From Oscillospiraceae bacterium (GTDB lineage: Bacteria; Bacillota; Clostridia; Oscillospirales; Oscillospiraceae): a stretch of DNA of 51,847 nucleotides. Made by a program: the position numbers and the translations under genes. Below the pieces are notes generated by a model. The model had not been told where the DNA came from. It searched no databases and worked only from the letters and a program-made list of their open reading frames with translations. Below, piece after piece: positions 34,777-42,288 of the stretch. Position 1 is the stretch's first letter. Each line of letters begins with the position of its first letter. Where the stretch lies: positions 1 to 51,847 of the forward strand of contig JAFPWN010000050.1 in assembly GCA_017412765.1 (NCBI GenBank). Reading direction: 5' to 3'.

Positions 34777-36168
34777 ATGACAAACAGGATAAAGCCGCTG
34801 AAGAGAAGCGTTCTTGTAGGAACGATCAGCTTTATCATAATACTCTGCATAGTGCTGAGCGTCGTGCAGTATTACGGATATCGCAGAATGATTTATGAGC
34901 GCTACGAGGCATACATAGAAAACGTGCTTAACTATGCCGCGAGCGTGATCGACACCGACGACCTTGCCGAGTGCATCCGCACCGGCGAGATGAGCGAGAA
35001 GTATCACGAACTTCAGAAGTTCCTCGACGGGATACGCGACGGAATGAATATCCATTTTATTTATGCAATCGTGCCGCTCAACACCGAGCCGAGGGATAAC
35101 ATAAAGAACGTTATTGCCGGCGTCAGCGAGTGGGAATATGAGAATATCGCTGATGAGCTTGTGTATCTCAATATGCTGACGGGCGATTCATATTCGCCGG
35201 AGACTGCGGGAAAATATCTCAGGGCGTACAATACCGGCACTCTGTCCTTCTTCGAGGAGGTCAGCGAGTGGGGCGACGATTATACGGGACTTCTGCCGCT
35301 CTACGATTCGGACGGGAACAAGGTCTGCGCTCTGTGCGTTGACGTTGACGTTGCCTCTATCCGCGGCGAGCTTCTGAGCAGCGCGCTGACGATGCTTGTG
35401 ATCATAATGGTGCTCGGCGGCGGATTTGCGCTCTTTTTCTACTTCTGGTCAGCGCGAAACGTAACGCGCCCGCTTGAGCAGCTTGAGAGCAGCGTAGCGG
35501 ATTTTGCGGTATCCTGTCAGAATCAGAAGGATCCGCAGGCGCTTCACATAAACGTGCCGGAGATACGCACGAATAACGAGGTGGAGTCCCTTGCCGCGGC
35601 GGTAACGAAGATGAGCGAGGCGATGCAGGGCTACGTCAAGAATATCGTTTACACCGAAAGCGAGCTTGCAAGGATGGCGGTGCTCGCTAACAAGGACGCG
35701 CTCACCGGAGTGCGGAACAAGAACGCCTACGACGCATACGCCATCGAGCTTCAGGCTAAGATGCGCAATAGAGATATTCGGTTTGCCGTAGGCATGATAG
35801 ATATAAACGACCTCAAGGGCATAAACGATACCTACGGCCACGAAAAGGGCGATATCTATATAATGGAGTGCTGCAAAATTATCTGCGAAACCTTTGAGCA
35901 TTCGCCGGTATTCCGCGTCGGCGGTGATGAATTCGTGGTAGTTATTCTCGGCGAGGATTACGATAACCGCGCCGCGCTCGTAGAGAAAGCGAGCAGAGAG
36001 TATGAGAAAAAGAGCGGCGATAAGTCTCTCGAGCCGTGGGAGAGGGCAAGCGCTGCCATCGGCGTTTCTGAGTATAACAGAAATACGGATACCGCAGTCG
36101 ATGAGATCTTTGACCGCGCGGACAAGGAAATGTACGCCGCAAAGGCGAAAATAAAGCAAGGCGAATAA
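34777..36168 (+). CDS. Membrane sensor diguanylate cyclase
   Basis: 463 residues from the ATG at 34777 after GGGAGG. Transmembrane helices at about 12-32 and 205-228 enclose an extracytoplasmic sensor of about 170 residues. A HAMP-like linker (WSARNVTRPLEQLESSV) leads to a GGDEF domain: LANKDALTGVRNKNAY, DINDLKGINDTYGHEKGD and an intact GGDEF box in FRVGGDEFVVV. It should make c-di-GMP from two GTP. No RxxD inhibitory site is seen five residues before the GGDEF box, so it may lack product inhibition. It has its own promoter. No EAL or PilZ partner is in view. Confidence 0.9.
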   Translation: MTNRIKPLKRSVLVGTISFIIILCIVLSVVQYYGYRRMIYERYEAYIENVLNYAASVIDTDDLAECIRTGEMSEKYHELQKFLDGIRDGMNIHFIYAIVPLNTEPRDNIKNVIAGVSEWEYENIADELVYLNMLTGDSYSPETAGKYLRAYNTGTLSFFEEVSEWGDDYTGLLPLYDSDGNKVCALCVDVDVASIRGELLSSALTMLVIIMVLGGGFALFFYFWSARNVTRPLEQLESSVADFAVSCQNQKDPQALHINVPEIRTNNEVESLAAAVTKMSEAMQGYVKNIVYTESELARMAVLANKDALTGVRNKNAYDAYAIELQAKMRNRDIRFAVGMIDINDLKGINDTYGHEKGDIYIMECCKIICETFEHSPVFRVGGDEFVVVILGEDYDNRAALVEKASREYEKKSGDKSLEPWERASAAIGVSEYNRNTDTAVDEIFDRADKEMYAAKAKIKQGE

Positions 36169-36187
36169 TAATGGAGGAGAGATATTT

Positions 36188-36823
36188 ATGAGAATAGCGC
36201 TTATCAATGAAAACAGTCAGGCAGCAAAAAACGAGCTCATCTGCGCGACCCTGAAAAAGGTCGTCGAGCCGCTTGGTCACACCGTGGATAACTACGGAAT
36301 GTACTCGTCAGACGACGAAAACCAGCTCACCTACGTTCAGAACGGACTTCTGGCGTCGATCCTTCTGAATACCGGCGCCGCCGACTACGTAGTCACCGGC
36401 TGCGGCACAGGCGAGGGAGCGATGCTCGCCTGCAACAGCTTCCCCGGAGTTCTCTGCGGTCATCTCGCCGATCCGATGGACGGCTATCTTTTCGCGCAGA
36501 TAAACGACGGCAACTGCGTTGCCATACCCTTTGCCAAGGACTTCGGCTGGGGCGCGGAGCTGAAGCTCGAGCTTATGCTCCACGAGCTGTTCGCTTACGG
36601 CAGCGGCAACGGCTATCCGAAGGAGAGAGTGGTTCCGGAGCAGCGCAATAAGAAGATACTGGACGGCGTAAAGGCAAAGACGTACCGCCCGCTTATTGAC
36701 ATACTCCGCGACCTCGACCCTGAGTTCGTGAAGGGCACGATCTCCGGCGCGCACTTTGACGAGCTGTTCTATCCGAACTGCAGGGACGCCGAGATCGCCG
36801 CGTTCCTCAAGTCGCTCAAATAA
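36188..36823 (+). CDS. RpiB/LacA/LacB-family sugar-phosphate isomerase
   Basis: 211 residues, longer than classic RpiB (about 150). MRIALINENSQAAKNELI opens a Rossmann-like fold; the active-site Cys lies in VVTGCGTGEGAMLACN, the strongest family signature, followed by GVLCGHLADPMDGYLFAQINDGN. Family members interconvert aldose and ketose phosphates such as ribose-5-phosphate. The extra C-terminal 60 residues (AKTYRPLIDILRDLDPEFVKG) match a subgroup of unknown substrate. AGGAGAG precedes the ATG, 19 bp after the cyclase, so co-transcription with that gene is likely. A terminator follows at once. Confidence 0.8.
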   Translation: MRIALINENSQAAKNELICATLKKVVEPLGHTVDNYGMYSSDDENQLTYVQNGLLASILLNTGAADYVVTGCGTGEGAMLACNSFPGVLCGHLADPMDGYLFAQINDGNCVAIPFAKDFGWGAELKLELMLHELFAYGSGNGYPKERVVPEQRNKKILDGVKAKTYRPLIDILRDLDPEFVKGTISGAHFDELFYPNCRDAEIAAFLKSLK

Positions 36824-36831
36824 AAAACAAG

Positions 36832-36855
36832 CTCCCCGCCCGAAAAAGCGGGGAG
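36832..36855 (+). terminator. Terminator after the isomerase gene
   Basis: CTCCCCGC (36832-36839) pairs with GCGGGGAG (36848-36855); TATTCTGT follows, so the T-tract is poor. Confidence 0.65.
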
Positions 36856-36880
36856 TATTCTGTATCAGAGGGTGAACAAA

Positions 36881-37351
36881 ATGACTTTGACAACGGATAT
36901 ATTCGCCGCTTTTGACAAGAAGTGGGCGATTCTGACTGCCGGAAGCGGAGAGAGCTTCAACACGATGACGATCAGCTGGGGCGGAATGGGTACGATCTGG
37001 AATAAGCCGGTCGTGACGGTCTACGTCCGTCCGAGCCGCTATACCTATAAGTTTATGGAGGAGAGCGAGTATTTCACCGTGAGCTTTTATCCCGAGGAGC
37101 GCCGGAGCGATCTCGCGCTTCTCGGAAGGCTGTCCGGGCGCGACGGCGATAAGCTGGCAAAGACGGCGCTTACGCCTCGCGAGGTACCCCACGGCGTGAG
37201 CTTCGAGGAAGCGGAATGCACGATAGTGTGCAGAAAGCTTTACGCTCAGGATCTTGACAGAGCCGGTATGCTGCCCGAGGTAGCGGACGGCCCCGAACGC
37301 GATGACGTTCACAGAATGTATATCGGAGAGGTCGTAGAAATAATCAGATAA
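36881..37351 (+). CDS. Flavin reductase-like FMN-binding split-barrel protein
   Basis: 156 residues from the ATG at 36881; a GTG three codons earlier overlaps the AGAGG ribosome site. The pattern KKWAILTAGSGESFNTMTISWGGMGTIWNKP followed by VVTVYVRPSRYTYKFMEESE fits the flavin reductase domain family: a split barrel binding FMN, with substrate often another flavin or a low-potential acceptor. A Cys in EAECTIVCRKLY is typical of the clostridial subgroup. No dedicated partner oxygenase or ferredoxin is near. Role unassigned. Confidence 0.82.
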   Translation: MTLTTDIFAAFDKKWAILTAGSGESFNTMTISWGGMGTIWNKPVVTVYVRPSRYTYKFMEESEYFTVSFYPEERRSDLALLGRLSGRDGDKLAKTALTPREVPHGVSFEEAECTIVCRKLYAQDLDRAGMLPEVADGPERDDVHRMYIGEVVEIIR

Positions 37352-37428
37352 ATGTCGCTTTTAAAGCGACCAAAGCCCTTCTGTGCGGCGCTATAATTAG
37401 CCTGCAAATAAAAAAGGAGGGCAATACA

Positions 37429-38070
37429 ATGAAAAATGACATCACTGAGCTCGTATTCATCCTCGACCGTTCCGGTTCCATGGCGGGGCTGGAGGGCGAT
37501 ACCATCGGCGGCTTCAACGCGATGATCGAGAAGCAGAAGCGGCTCGGCGGCAGAGCCTTCGTCTCGACGGTGCTATTCGACTCCGAGTGCAGAAGGATCC
37601 ACGACCGACTGCCCATCTTGGAGGTGCCGCCTCTGACAGATAAGGACTATTTTGTCGGCGGCTGCACGGCGCTTATGGACGCTGTCGGCGGAGAGGTGGA
37701 GCACATCTCGAAGGTACACCGCTACGTCAGAGCGGAGGACGTGCCTGAAAAGACGATCTTCGTCATTACGACCGACGGAATGGAGAACGCAAGCCGCAAA
37801 TACAAGGCTGATGAGGTGCGAAGGCTCGTCGAGAAAAAGCGCGAGGAGGGCTGGGAGTTTATCTTTCTTGCCGCGAATATCGACGCTGCCGAAACAGCGG
37901 AGAGCTTCGGAGTCGAGCGCGAGATGGCGGTCAATTACCACGCCGACGGCTCCGGCACGAAGGCGGTATTCGAGTCCGTCTGCGCGGCGGTAAGCTCCGT
38001 AAGAGAGCGCAGGGCGCTCGGCAAGGCCTGGGCAAAGAGCGTAAGCGAGGATAACGAAAGAAGGAAGTAA
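37429..38070 (+). CDS. von Willebrand factor A-domain protein
   Basis: 213 residues, nearly all one VWA domain. The metal-ion-dependent adhesion site is complete: D13-R-S15-G-S17 in LDRSGSMAG, Thr in GGCTALMDAVG, and Asp in VITTDGMENASRKY. There is no signal peptide or membrane helix, so it is cytoplasmic; such proteins usually bind a AAA+ or chaperone partner or act in metal or tellurium-type stress loci. AAAGGAGGG precedes the ATG. The partner is not evident here. It is followed at four bases by the glycosylase gene. Confidence 0.85.
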   Translation: MKNDITELVFILDRSGSMAGLEGDTIGGFNAMIEKQKRLGGRAFVSTVLFDSECRRIHDRLPILEVPPLTDKDYFVGGCTALMDAVGGEVEHISKVHRYVRAEDVPEKTIFVITTDGMENASRKYKADEVRRLVEKKREEGWEFIFLAANIDAAETAESFGVEREMAVNYHADGSGTKAVFESVCAAVSSVRERRALGKAWAKSVSEDNERRK

Positions 38071-38074
38071 AGAC

Positions 38075-38575
38075 TTGGAGAGGCAATACCTGACACATGG
38101 ATTTCCGCCGTTTTATGACGCGGATTCCGAGATACTGATACTCGGCTCGTTTCCGTCCGTAAAAAGCCGCGAGGCGCAGTTTTTCTACGGTCACCCTCAG
38201 AACCGATTCTGGCGGGTGATAGCGGCGGTTTACGGCGAGAGAGCGCCGGAGAGCGTTGAGGAGAAGCGCGCGTTTCTCACGCGCAGCAGGATCGCACTTT
38301 ACGACGTTATCGAGGAGTGCAGCATTATCGGCTCGGCGGATTCCACGATAGCCGACGTAGTGCCTGCCGATATCGGCGCGATTCTCAGCGCGACGAGAGT
38401 GGGGGAGCGGGTGTTCACAAACGGCGGCAAGGCGTATGACCTCTATATGAAGCTCATATTTCCGACGCTCGGCGTCGCGGCGGCGAAGCTTCCGAGCACG
38501 AGTCCGGCAAACGCCGCGTGGAGCCTCGAAAAGCTGACTGCGGCATGGGAAGAGATAATCAAGCCGGCGGGGTGA
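38075..38575 (+). CDS. DNA-deoxyinosine (hypoxanthine-DNA) glycosylase, UDG superfamily
   Basis: 166 residues from a TTG start at 38075 with AAGGAAG seven bases upstream. HGFPPFYDADSEILILGSFP is the N-terminal signature of this UDG subfamily, followed by SVKSREAQFFYGHPQNRFW (substrate pocket) and SSTSPANA-like SPANAAW near the C-terminus. By family it removes hypoxanthine arising from adenine deamination, starting base-excision repair. The TGA stop lies inside the terminator-like stem that repeat element copy B has duplicated, so insertion of that element left the gene whole. Confidence 0.85.
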   Translation: MERQYLTHGFPPFYDADSEILILGSFPSVKSREAQFFYGHPQNRFWRVIAAVYGERAPESVEEKRAFLTRSRIALYDVIEECSIIGSADSTIADVVPADIGAILSATRVGERVFTNGGKAYDLYMKLIFPTLGVAAAKLPSTSPANAAWSLEKLTAAWEEIIKPAG

Positions 38576-38775
38576 CCCGCCGGTTTCGATGCGTCGACAA
38601 AGTCTCCGCATCGAACATATTTTGCGCTCCGAGAGCGCAAAATATGACGCCTGAGGGCCTGTTTGCGACGTGAAGGGGCCTCTCGGCCGGCCCCTTCACA
38701 GAACCCCGTCTCCTTTATTCAACGCTTTTTCCTTTTTGTCTACAGTCTTAAACCGGCGGGGTGACCCGCCGGTTT
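38564..38775 (-). repeat. Structured repeat element, copy B, flanked by a duplicated 23-bp hairpin
   Basis: The core (38587-38752, read on the minus strand) matches copy A at 25940-26099 with about a dozen differences by eye. It is flanked by identical 23-bp copies of a different stem-loop (CCGGCGGG-GTGA-CCCGCCGG plus TTT) at 38564-38586 and 38753-38775. Internal stems are preserved: 38616-38629 with 38633-38646 is 14 bp and perfect here where copy A has a G-U, and the GTGAAGGGGCC stem is perfect here where copy A has a mismatch. The right flank ends TTTTATTA and looks like the native terminator of the glycosylase gene. Confidence 0.82.
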
Positions 38776-38777
38776 TA

Positions 38778-40040
38778 TTATATTATATAGTCTGTGATGC
38801 AGTCATACCAGTGGACGTAGGCCGCGCCGTTTACGCGAACTATCTCATTTTCGGGAAGCCGCTCAGTCCACGGCTTGCCGCAGCCCCAATCGTCCCTGTT
38901 GAATCTGCGCCAAAGAACCGTTCTGCCGCTTCTGTCAAGATACTGCTCGCTCATAACGCCGCTGTCATAGGTTTCGATGTCAACGACGCAGATCGTGTCG
39001 AAGCGCTTTTCACCGATTTCAACGGTGTAACGCCCGACGACGTCAAGTAAAAAAGGCTTGTCCTTCGCGGTTATTTCACCGCCTGCGCAGGTTATGTCGC
39101 CCTTGGCGGAGATATTCGTCTCGTTGCCGCAGTTGTTTTCTCCGAAGCCCCAGTTCGGCAGAAACTCATCGCCGTCGAGAAACGTGTGTACCTTCAGAAC
39201 GCCGTTCTCTTTGTGACTTTCCGCGAGAAAGCGGCAGTGCGTGTCCGTCAGCTCGGCAACGAAGGTGCGCTCGGCGTATGCGGTCTCGTCGATCCTGTTG
39301 CAAGGCATCGCGTCAAATTCCCTGCTTTTAACTACGGCGCCGGTGATCCCGTGTATCTCGGCTCTTCCGCTTACCTCAAGCTCGACGTACTCTCCGCGCT
39401 TTCTCTCAGGGAAATCGTACATTGCCCAGGATAGCCGCTCGCCCTCTCTCGGAACGATGAACCAGCCCATAAGCTCTTCCCACTTTACGCTGAACGGCGC
39501 CTCGCTGCATGGGATAATGCGGTATTCCGGCATTGTTTCAGGCATCTTTTTCATAGTTTTTTCTCCTCCCGGCGGGCATGGATACAGTCTTTTGAAATTA
39601 TTTCTCGCCGCGTTCAGCCGGCTTTTGACCGTTCCGAGCGGCAGACCGAGATCGCGCGATATTTCGCTCTGCTTGTAATCCTCAAAATAGTACATGAGCA
39701 TTATCTGCCTGTCCTTGTCTGACAGCTTTGCCAACGTATCGAGTACGGGCGACTCCTTAACGGCTCCGCAGCGGCTCATAGGCAGTACGGCTTCTCCGCA
39801 GACCTCTAAACTCACGTCGTCGCTTTTTCTGCGGTAGTAGTCAACGCATTTGTTTTTAGCAATGCAGATGAGCCACGCCTTGAAGCTCTCGCGCCGCTTG
39901 AGGCGGCCGAAGCTCTTATATGCGGAGATGCAGGTCTCCTGAATTATATCCTCCGCATCGGCAAACGAGGGGACACGGTATCGCACGAAGCGCTCGAGCG
40001 CGCCGCGATTGGCTTCGAGCAAGGCTTCAAAATCTTCCAT
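38778..40040 (-). CDS. ECF sigma factor fused to a large C-terminal domain
   Basis: 420 residues from the ATG at 40040 (TTG 12 bases upstream possible). Residues 1-160 are a normal ECF sigma factor: region 2 in RYRVPSFADAEDIIQETCISAY and KAWLICIAKNKCVDYYRR, region 4 in LAKLSDKDRQIMLMYYFEDY and EISRDLGLPLGTVKSRL. After a Pro/Gly linker a domain of about 255 residues follows, beta-rich, with a Cys/Asn motif in GDEFLPNWGFGENNCGNET. No anti-sigma gene is adjacent, so this extension may control sigma activity (inference from fused ECF groups). An ECF-like promoter (40074-40099) precedes the gene, suggesting autoregulation. Confidence 0.85.
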   Translation of the reverse strand: MEDFEALLEANRGALERFVRYRVPSFADAEDIIQETCISAYKSFGRLKRRESFKAWLICIAKNKCVDYYRRKSDDVSLEVCGEAVLPMSRCGAVKESPVLDTLAKLSDKDRQIMLMYYFEDYKQSEISRDLGLPLGTVKSRLNAARNNFKRLYPCPPGGEKTMKKMPETMPEYRIIPCSEAPFSVKWEELMGWFIVPREGERLSWAMYDFPERKRGEYVELEVSGRAEIHGITGAVVKSREFDAMPCNRIDETAYAERTFVAELTDTHCRFLAESHKENGVLKVHTFLDGDEFLPNWGFGENNCGNETNISAKGDITCAGGEITAKDKPFLLDVVGRYTVEIGEKRFDTICVVDIETYDSGVMSEQYLDRSGRTVLWRRFNRDDWGCGKPWTERLPENEIVRVNGAAYVHWYDCITDYII

Positions 40041-40073
40041 AGCACCACCCAAAAATCAGCTTTCGCAGATAAA

Positions 40074-40099
40074 GACGAAACAGAGGGCGAAAAGGTTCA
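40074..40099 (-). promoter_or_regulatory. ECF-type promoter before the sigma gene
   Basis: On the minus strand TGAACC-TTTT begins at 40099 and CGTC ends at 40074 with 16 bp between, the GAAC/CGTC layout of ECF-dependent promoters. It would start a leader of about 30 nt before the ATG at 40040. Confidence 0.55.
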
Positions 40100-40132
40100 G
40101 CTTATCGGAAAAAATATCGAGGGAATAAAAAA

Positions 40133-40156
40133 ACCCGCTGAAAAAAATCAGCGGGT
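40133..40156 (-). terminator. Terminator of rplU-rpmA
   Basis: ACCCGCTGA (40133-40141) pairs with TCAGCGGGT (40148-40156). On the minus strand it is followed by TTTTTTATT. It lies 15 bp past the rpmA stop. Confidence 0.85.
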
Positions 40157-40171
40157 CGATTTATGGAGCTG

Positions 40172-40435
40172 TTACTGAGCGATCTCCTCATAGACAGAGA
40201 CCTTCTTGCGGTCCTTGCCGAGATGCTCGAAACGAACGGTGCCGTCTACGAGAGCGAAGAGGGTATCATCCTTGCCCTTGCCGACGTTGGTGCCCGGATG
40301 GATCTTGGTTCCGCGCTGACGAACGAGAATGTTGCCGGCGAGAACGAACTGACCGTCAGCACGCTTCGCGCCGAGACGCTTGGACTCGGAATCGCGGCCG
40401 TTCTTGGTGGAGCCCATTCCTTTTTTATGTGCCAT
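40172..40435 (-). CDS. rpmA: 50S ribosomal protein L27
   Basis: 87 residues, beginning [20 protein letters not shown], then the classic L27 core ([29 protein letters not shown], split families aside). L27 reaches the peptidyl-transferase centre with its N-terminal tail. Most Firmicutes make it with an extra N-terminal piece ending in FFA that the protease Prp removes; this copy lacks that piece and starts directly at the mature-like end. It follows rplU by 41 bp with no prp gene between, and ends at a strong terminator. Confidence 0.97.
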   Translation of the reverse strand: MAHKKGMGSTKNGRDSESKRLGAKRADGQFVLAGNILVRQRGTKIHPGTNVGKGKDDTLFALVDGTVRFEHLGKDRKKVSVYEEIAQ

Positions 40436-40476
40436 TAGATTTGCACCTCCTGTAAAATGAGATAGGAAACAATGCT

Positions 40477-40788
40477 TTACGCATTGATGGAGTCGATAGT
40501 GACCTTGGTGTAGGGCTGACGATGGCCCTGCTTGCGGCGATAGTTCTTCTTGGGACGCATCTTGTAGACGATGATCTTCTTGGACTTGCCGGTCTTAACG
40601 ACGGTGGCGGTGACGGAAGCGCCCTCGACTACGGGCTTGCCGAACTTGCAAACGCCCTCACCGACAACGGCGAGAACCTTGTCAAAGGTGACCTTAGCGC
40701 CATCCTCCTTGTCAAGCTTCTCAAGGAAGAGAACGTCACCCTCGGAAACGCGATACTGCTTTCCGCATGCTTCAAAAATAGCTGTCAT
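40477..40788 (-). CDS. rplU: 50S ribosomal protein L21
   Basis: 103 residues from the ATG at 40788 ([20 protein letters not shown]), chosen because AGAGGTG precedes it; the longer frame runs into the leader. Family signatures are KQYRV, VDG-like VVGEG and the basic [19 protein letters not shown] near the C-terminus. L21 binds 23S rRNA domain II. It shares one transcript with rpmA from the promoter at 40875-40903. Confidence 0.96.
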   Translation of the reverse strand: MTAIFEACGKQYRVSEGDVLFLEKLDKEDGAKVTFDKVLAVVGEGVCKFGKPVVEGASVTATVVKTGKSKKIIVYKMRPKKNYRRKQGHRQPYTKVTIDSINA

Positions 40789-40868
40789 AACTTTTTTCAC
40801 CTCTTTATTCTGATAGAGACTCGCTCTTATAGGCGGCGCAGGCGCACTTACAGCCCATTCAATGCGGC
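40789..40868 (-). promoter_or_regulatory. Leader of the rplU-rpmA transcript (possible L21 leader)
   Basis: About 80 nt lie between the likely transcription start and the rplU ATG, with G+C-rich self-complementary parts (GCGCCTGCGCCGCC region). L21 leaders that autoregulate ribosomal operons occur at this place in Firmicutes. I cannot confirm the fold by eye, so this is a positional suggestion. Confidence 0.35.
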
Positions 40869-40874
40869 TAAAGT

Positions 40875-40903
40875 AGTATAACAAAGCGGGAATTAATTGT
40901 CAA
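40875..40903 (-). promoter_or_regulatory. Promoter of rplU-rpmA
   Basis: On the minus strand TTGACA (40898-40903), 17-bp spacer, TATACT (40875-40880). The -35 box is only eight bases beyond the stop of the upstream S4-domain gene. Confidence 0.8.
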
Positions 40904-40911
40904 GAATTATT

Positions 40912-41652
40912 TTAATAAATCCGCACGGAAACACGCAATCTGCCCTTTTTCGTCTCGCGCTCGACGCCCTCGTACAGAAATCTTCCGCACCCGCGCACGC
41001 TTATCGCGGCGCCGTCCGGAATATCGGCTGAGGAGGCTTCGGTTAGTCTGCCGTTTATGAATACCTTGCCGTCGCGGATAAGCTCCTGACTTTCGCTCCT
41101 TGAGAGCTTGTAGACAGCCGCAACTATCGCGTCAAGCCGCTCCGAGGCGATAATAAGCTCCCTCACGGGCGGCTTTTCCGTGATGATCTCCGGAACCTCG
41201 CATATTTCGCATTTTACGGTCGTATGCCGCACGCCTACGAGATTGCGGCAGATATAATCCGCGATCGTATCAAGGCAGAAGAGATACCCGCGGTTATCCT
41301 TTATCGCAATATCGCCCAGCACCTCGCGGCGTATGCCGAGCGCCATGAGCGAGCCGAGAAAATCGCGGTGGGTCAGCGAGTCGGCAAATTTATCGTTAAC
41401 GGGCGATATGCACACGCACTCGATCGGCGCTTTCTCAGCATAACCGCACAGCTCCTCGCTTCCGAAAGCGGCGATCCTGCGCTCCGCGCCCTCGTAGCCC
41501 CCTACAAGCTCAAAAGGCGAGGGGAGCCTGAGGCTCAGTAGAATATCCTGCTCCGCGAGCGAGAGAAAATCCGAAAAAGCCCATATCCCGCGGTCAAAGC
41601 TGCGCCTGGACAGCTCGGTAAAGCGGTTTTTCAAAAGATTTTCGTTTTCCAT
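40912..41652 (-). CDS. YlmH-type S4-domain RNA-binding protein
   Basis: 246 residues. The N-terminal two thirds match the YlmH family (SFDRGIWAFSDFLSLAEQDILL and FLGSLMALGIRREVLGDIAI with DNRGYLFCLD); the C-terminal S4 domain follows (ERLDAIVAAVYKLSRSESQELI then GKVFINGRL). YlmH proteins bind RNA and have been linked to rescue of stalled large ribosomal subunits and, by operon, to cell division. Here the usual divisome neighbours (sepF, divIVA) are absent; it stands just upstream of rplU on the same strand. The ATG lies 50 bp from the left end of the divergent glutathione peroxidase promoter. Confidence 0.85.
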   Translation of the reverse strand: MENENLLKNRFTELSRRSFDRGIWAFSDFLSLAEQDILLSLRLPSPFELVGGYEGAERRIAAFGSEELCGYAEKAPIECVCISPVNDKFADSLTHRDFLGSLMALGIRREVLGDIAIKDNRGYLFCLDTIADYICRNLVGVRHTTVKCEICEVPEIITEKPPVRELIIASERLDAIVAAVYKLSRSESQELIRDGKVFINGRLTEASSADIPDGAAISVRGCGRFLYEGVERETKKGRLRVSVRIY

Positions 41653-41715
41653 CTTTTATTACACATCCTTTTGCGGCATACTAACACATATTCACAAAAA
41701 GTTCAAGAAAAAGAC

Positions 41716-41744
41716 TTGACAAACGCAATTAAATTGTGTAAAAT
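41716..41744 (+). promoter_or_regulatory. Promoter of the glutathione peroxidase gene
   Basis: TTGACA (41716-41721), 17-bp spacer, TAAAAT (41739-41744), 34 bp before the ATG. Confidence 0.7.
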
Positions 41745-41778
41745 CAAATCATCAAATGAATGTGAAAGGAGAATCGCT

Positions 41779-42252
41779 ATGGGATTCTATGATTTTAAGG
41801 TAAAGGACATCCGCGGCAACGAGAAGAGCCTTGCGGAGTACGAGGGAAAGGTGGTCCTCGTAGTGAACACCGCGACAGGCTGCGGCTTCACTCCGCAGTA
41901 CGAGGGACTTGAGAAGCTCTATGAGCAGTATAAGGATCAGGGCTTCGTTATCCTCGACTTCCCCTGCAATCAGTTCGGCAATCAGGCGCCCGGCACTGAG
42001 GAGGAGATACACACCTTCTGCACCGCTAAATACGCCGTTTCGTTCCCGCAGTTTGCAAAGATCGAGGTCAACGGCGCTAACGAATCGCCGCTCTACACCT
42101 GGCTCAAAAAGGAGAAGGGCGGAGTTCTCGGCTCCAACATCAAGTGGAACTTCACGAAATTCCTTCTTGACCGCAAGGGCAGCGTGATCGAGCGCTTCGC
42201 TCCTACAGCGACACCCGAGAGCATTGAGGATAAAATCAAGAGCCTTCTGTAA
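41779..42252 (+). CDS. Glutathione peroxidase-family protein (cysteine type)
   Basis: 157 residues from the ATG at 41779, which follows AAAGGAG; the longer frame overlaps the promoter. Catalytic residues are in place: Cys35 in NTATGCGFTPQY (no selenocysteine), Gln69 in FPCNQFGNQAPG, and Trp-Asn in KWNFTKFLLDRKG. Enzymes of this kind in anaerobes usually reduce peroxides with thioredoxin rather than glutathione. It is a single-gene unit with its own promoter and an 11-bp terminator, so it probably serves oxidative defence in the cytoplasm. Confidence 0.93.
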   Translation: MGFYDFKVKDIRGNEKSLAEYEGKVVLVVNTATGCGFTPQYEGLEKLYEQYKDQGFVILDFPCNQFGNQAPGTEEEIHTFCTAKYAVSFPQFAKIEVNGANESPLYTWLKKEKGGVLGSNIKWNFTKFLLDRKGSVIERFAPTATPESIEDKIKSLL

Positions 42253-42258
42253 TTTAAA

Positions 42259-42288
42259 GATCCTTGACGTCAGATGGCGTCAAGGATC
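42259..42288. terminator. Terminator after glutathione peroxidase
   Basis: GATCCTTGACG (42259-42269) pairs perfectly with 42278-42288, followed by ATTTTTA. It overlaps the last codons of the converging kinase gene. Confidence 0.85.

Noticed and set aside
41671-41778. 36-codon N-terminal extension of glutathione peroxidase
   Set aside because: It runs through a clear promoter and lacks a ribosome site; family members start at MGFYDF-like positions.
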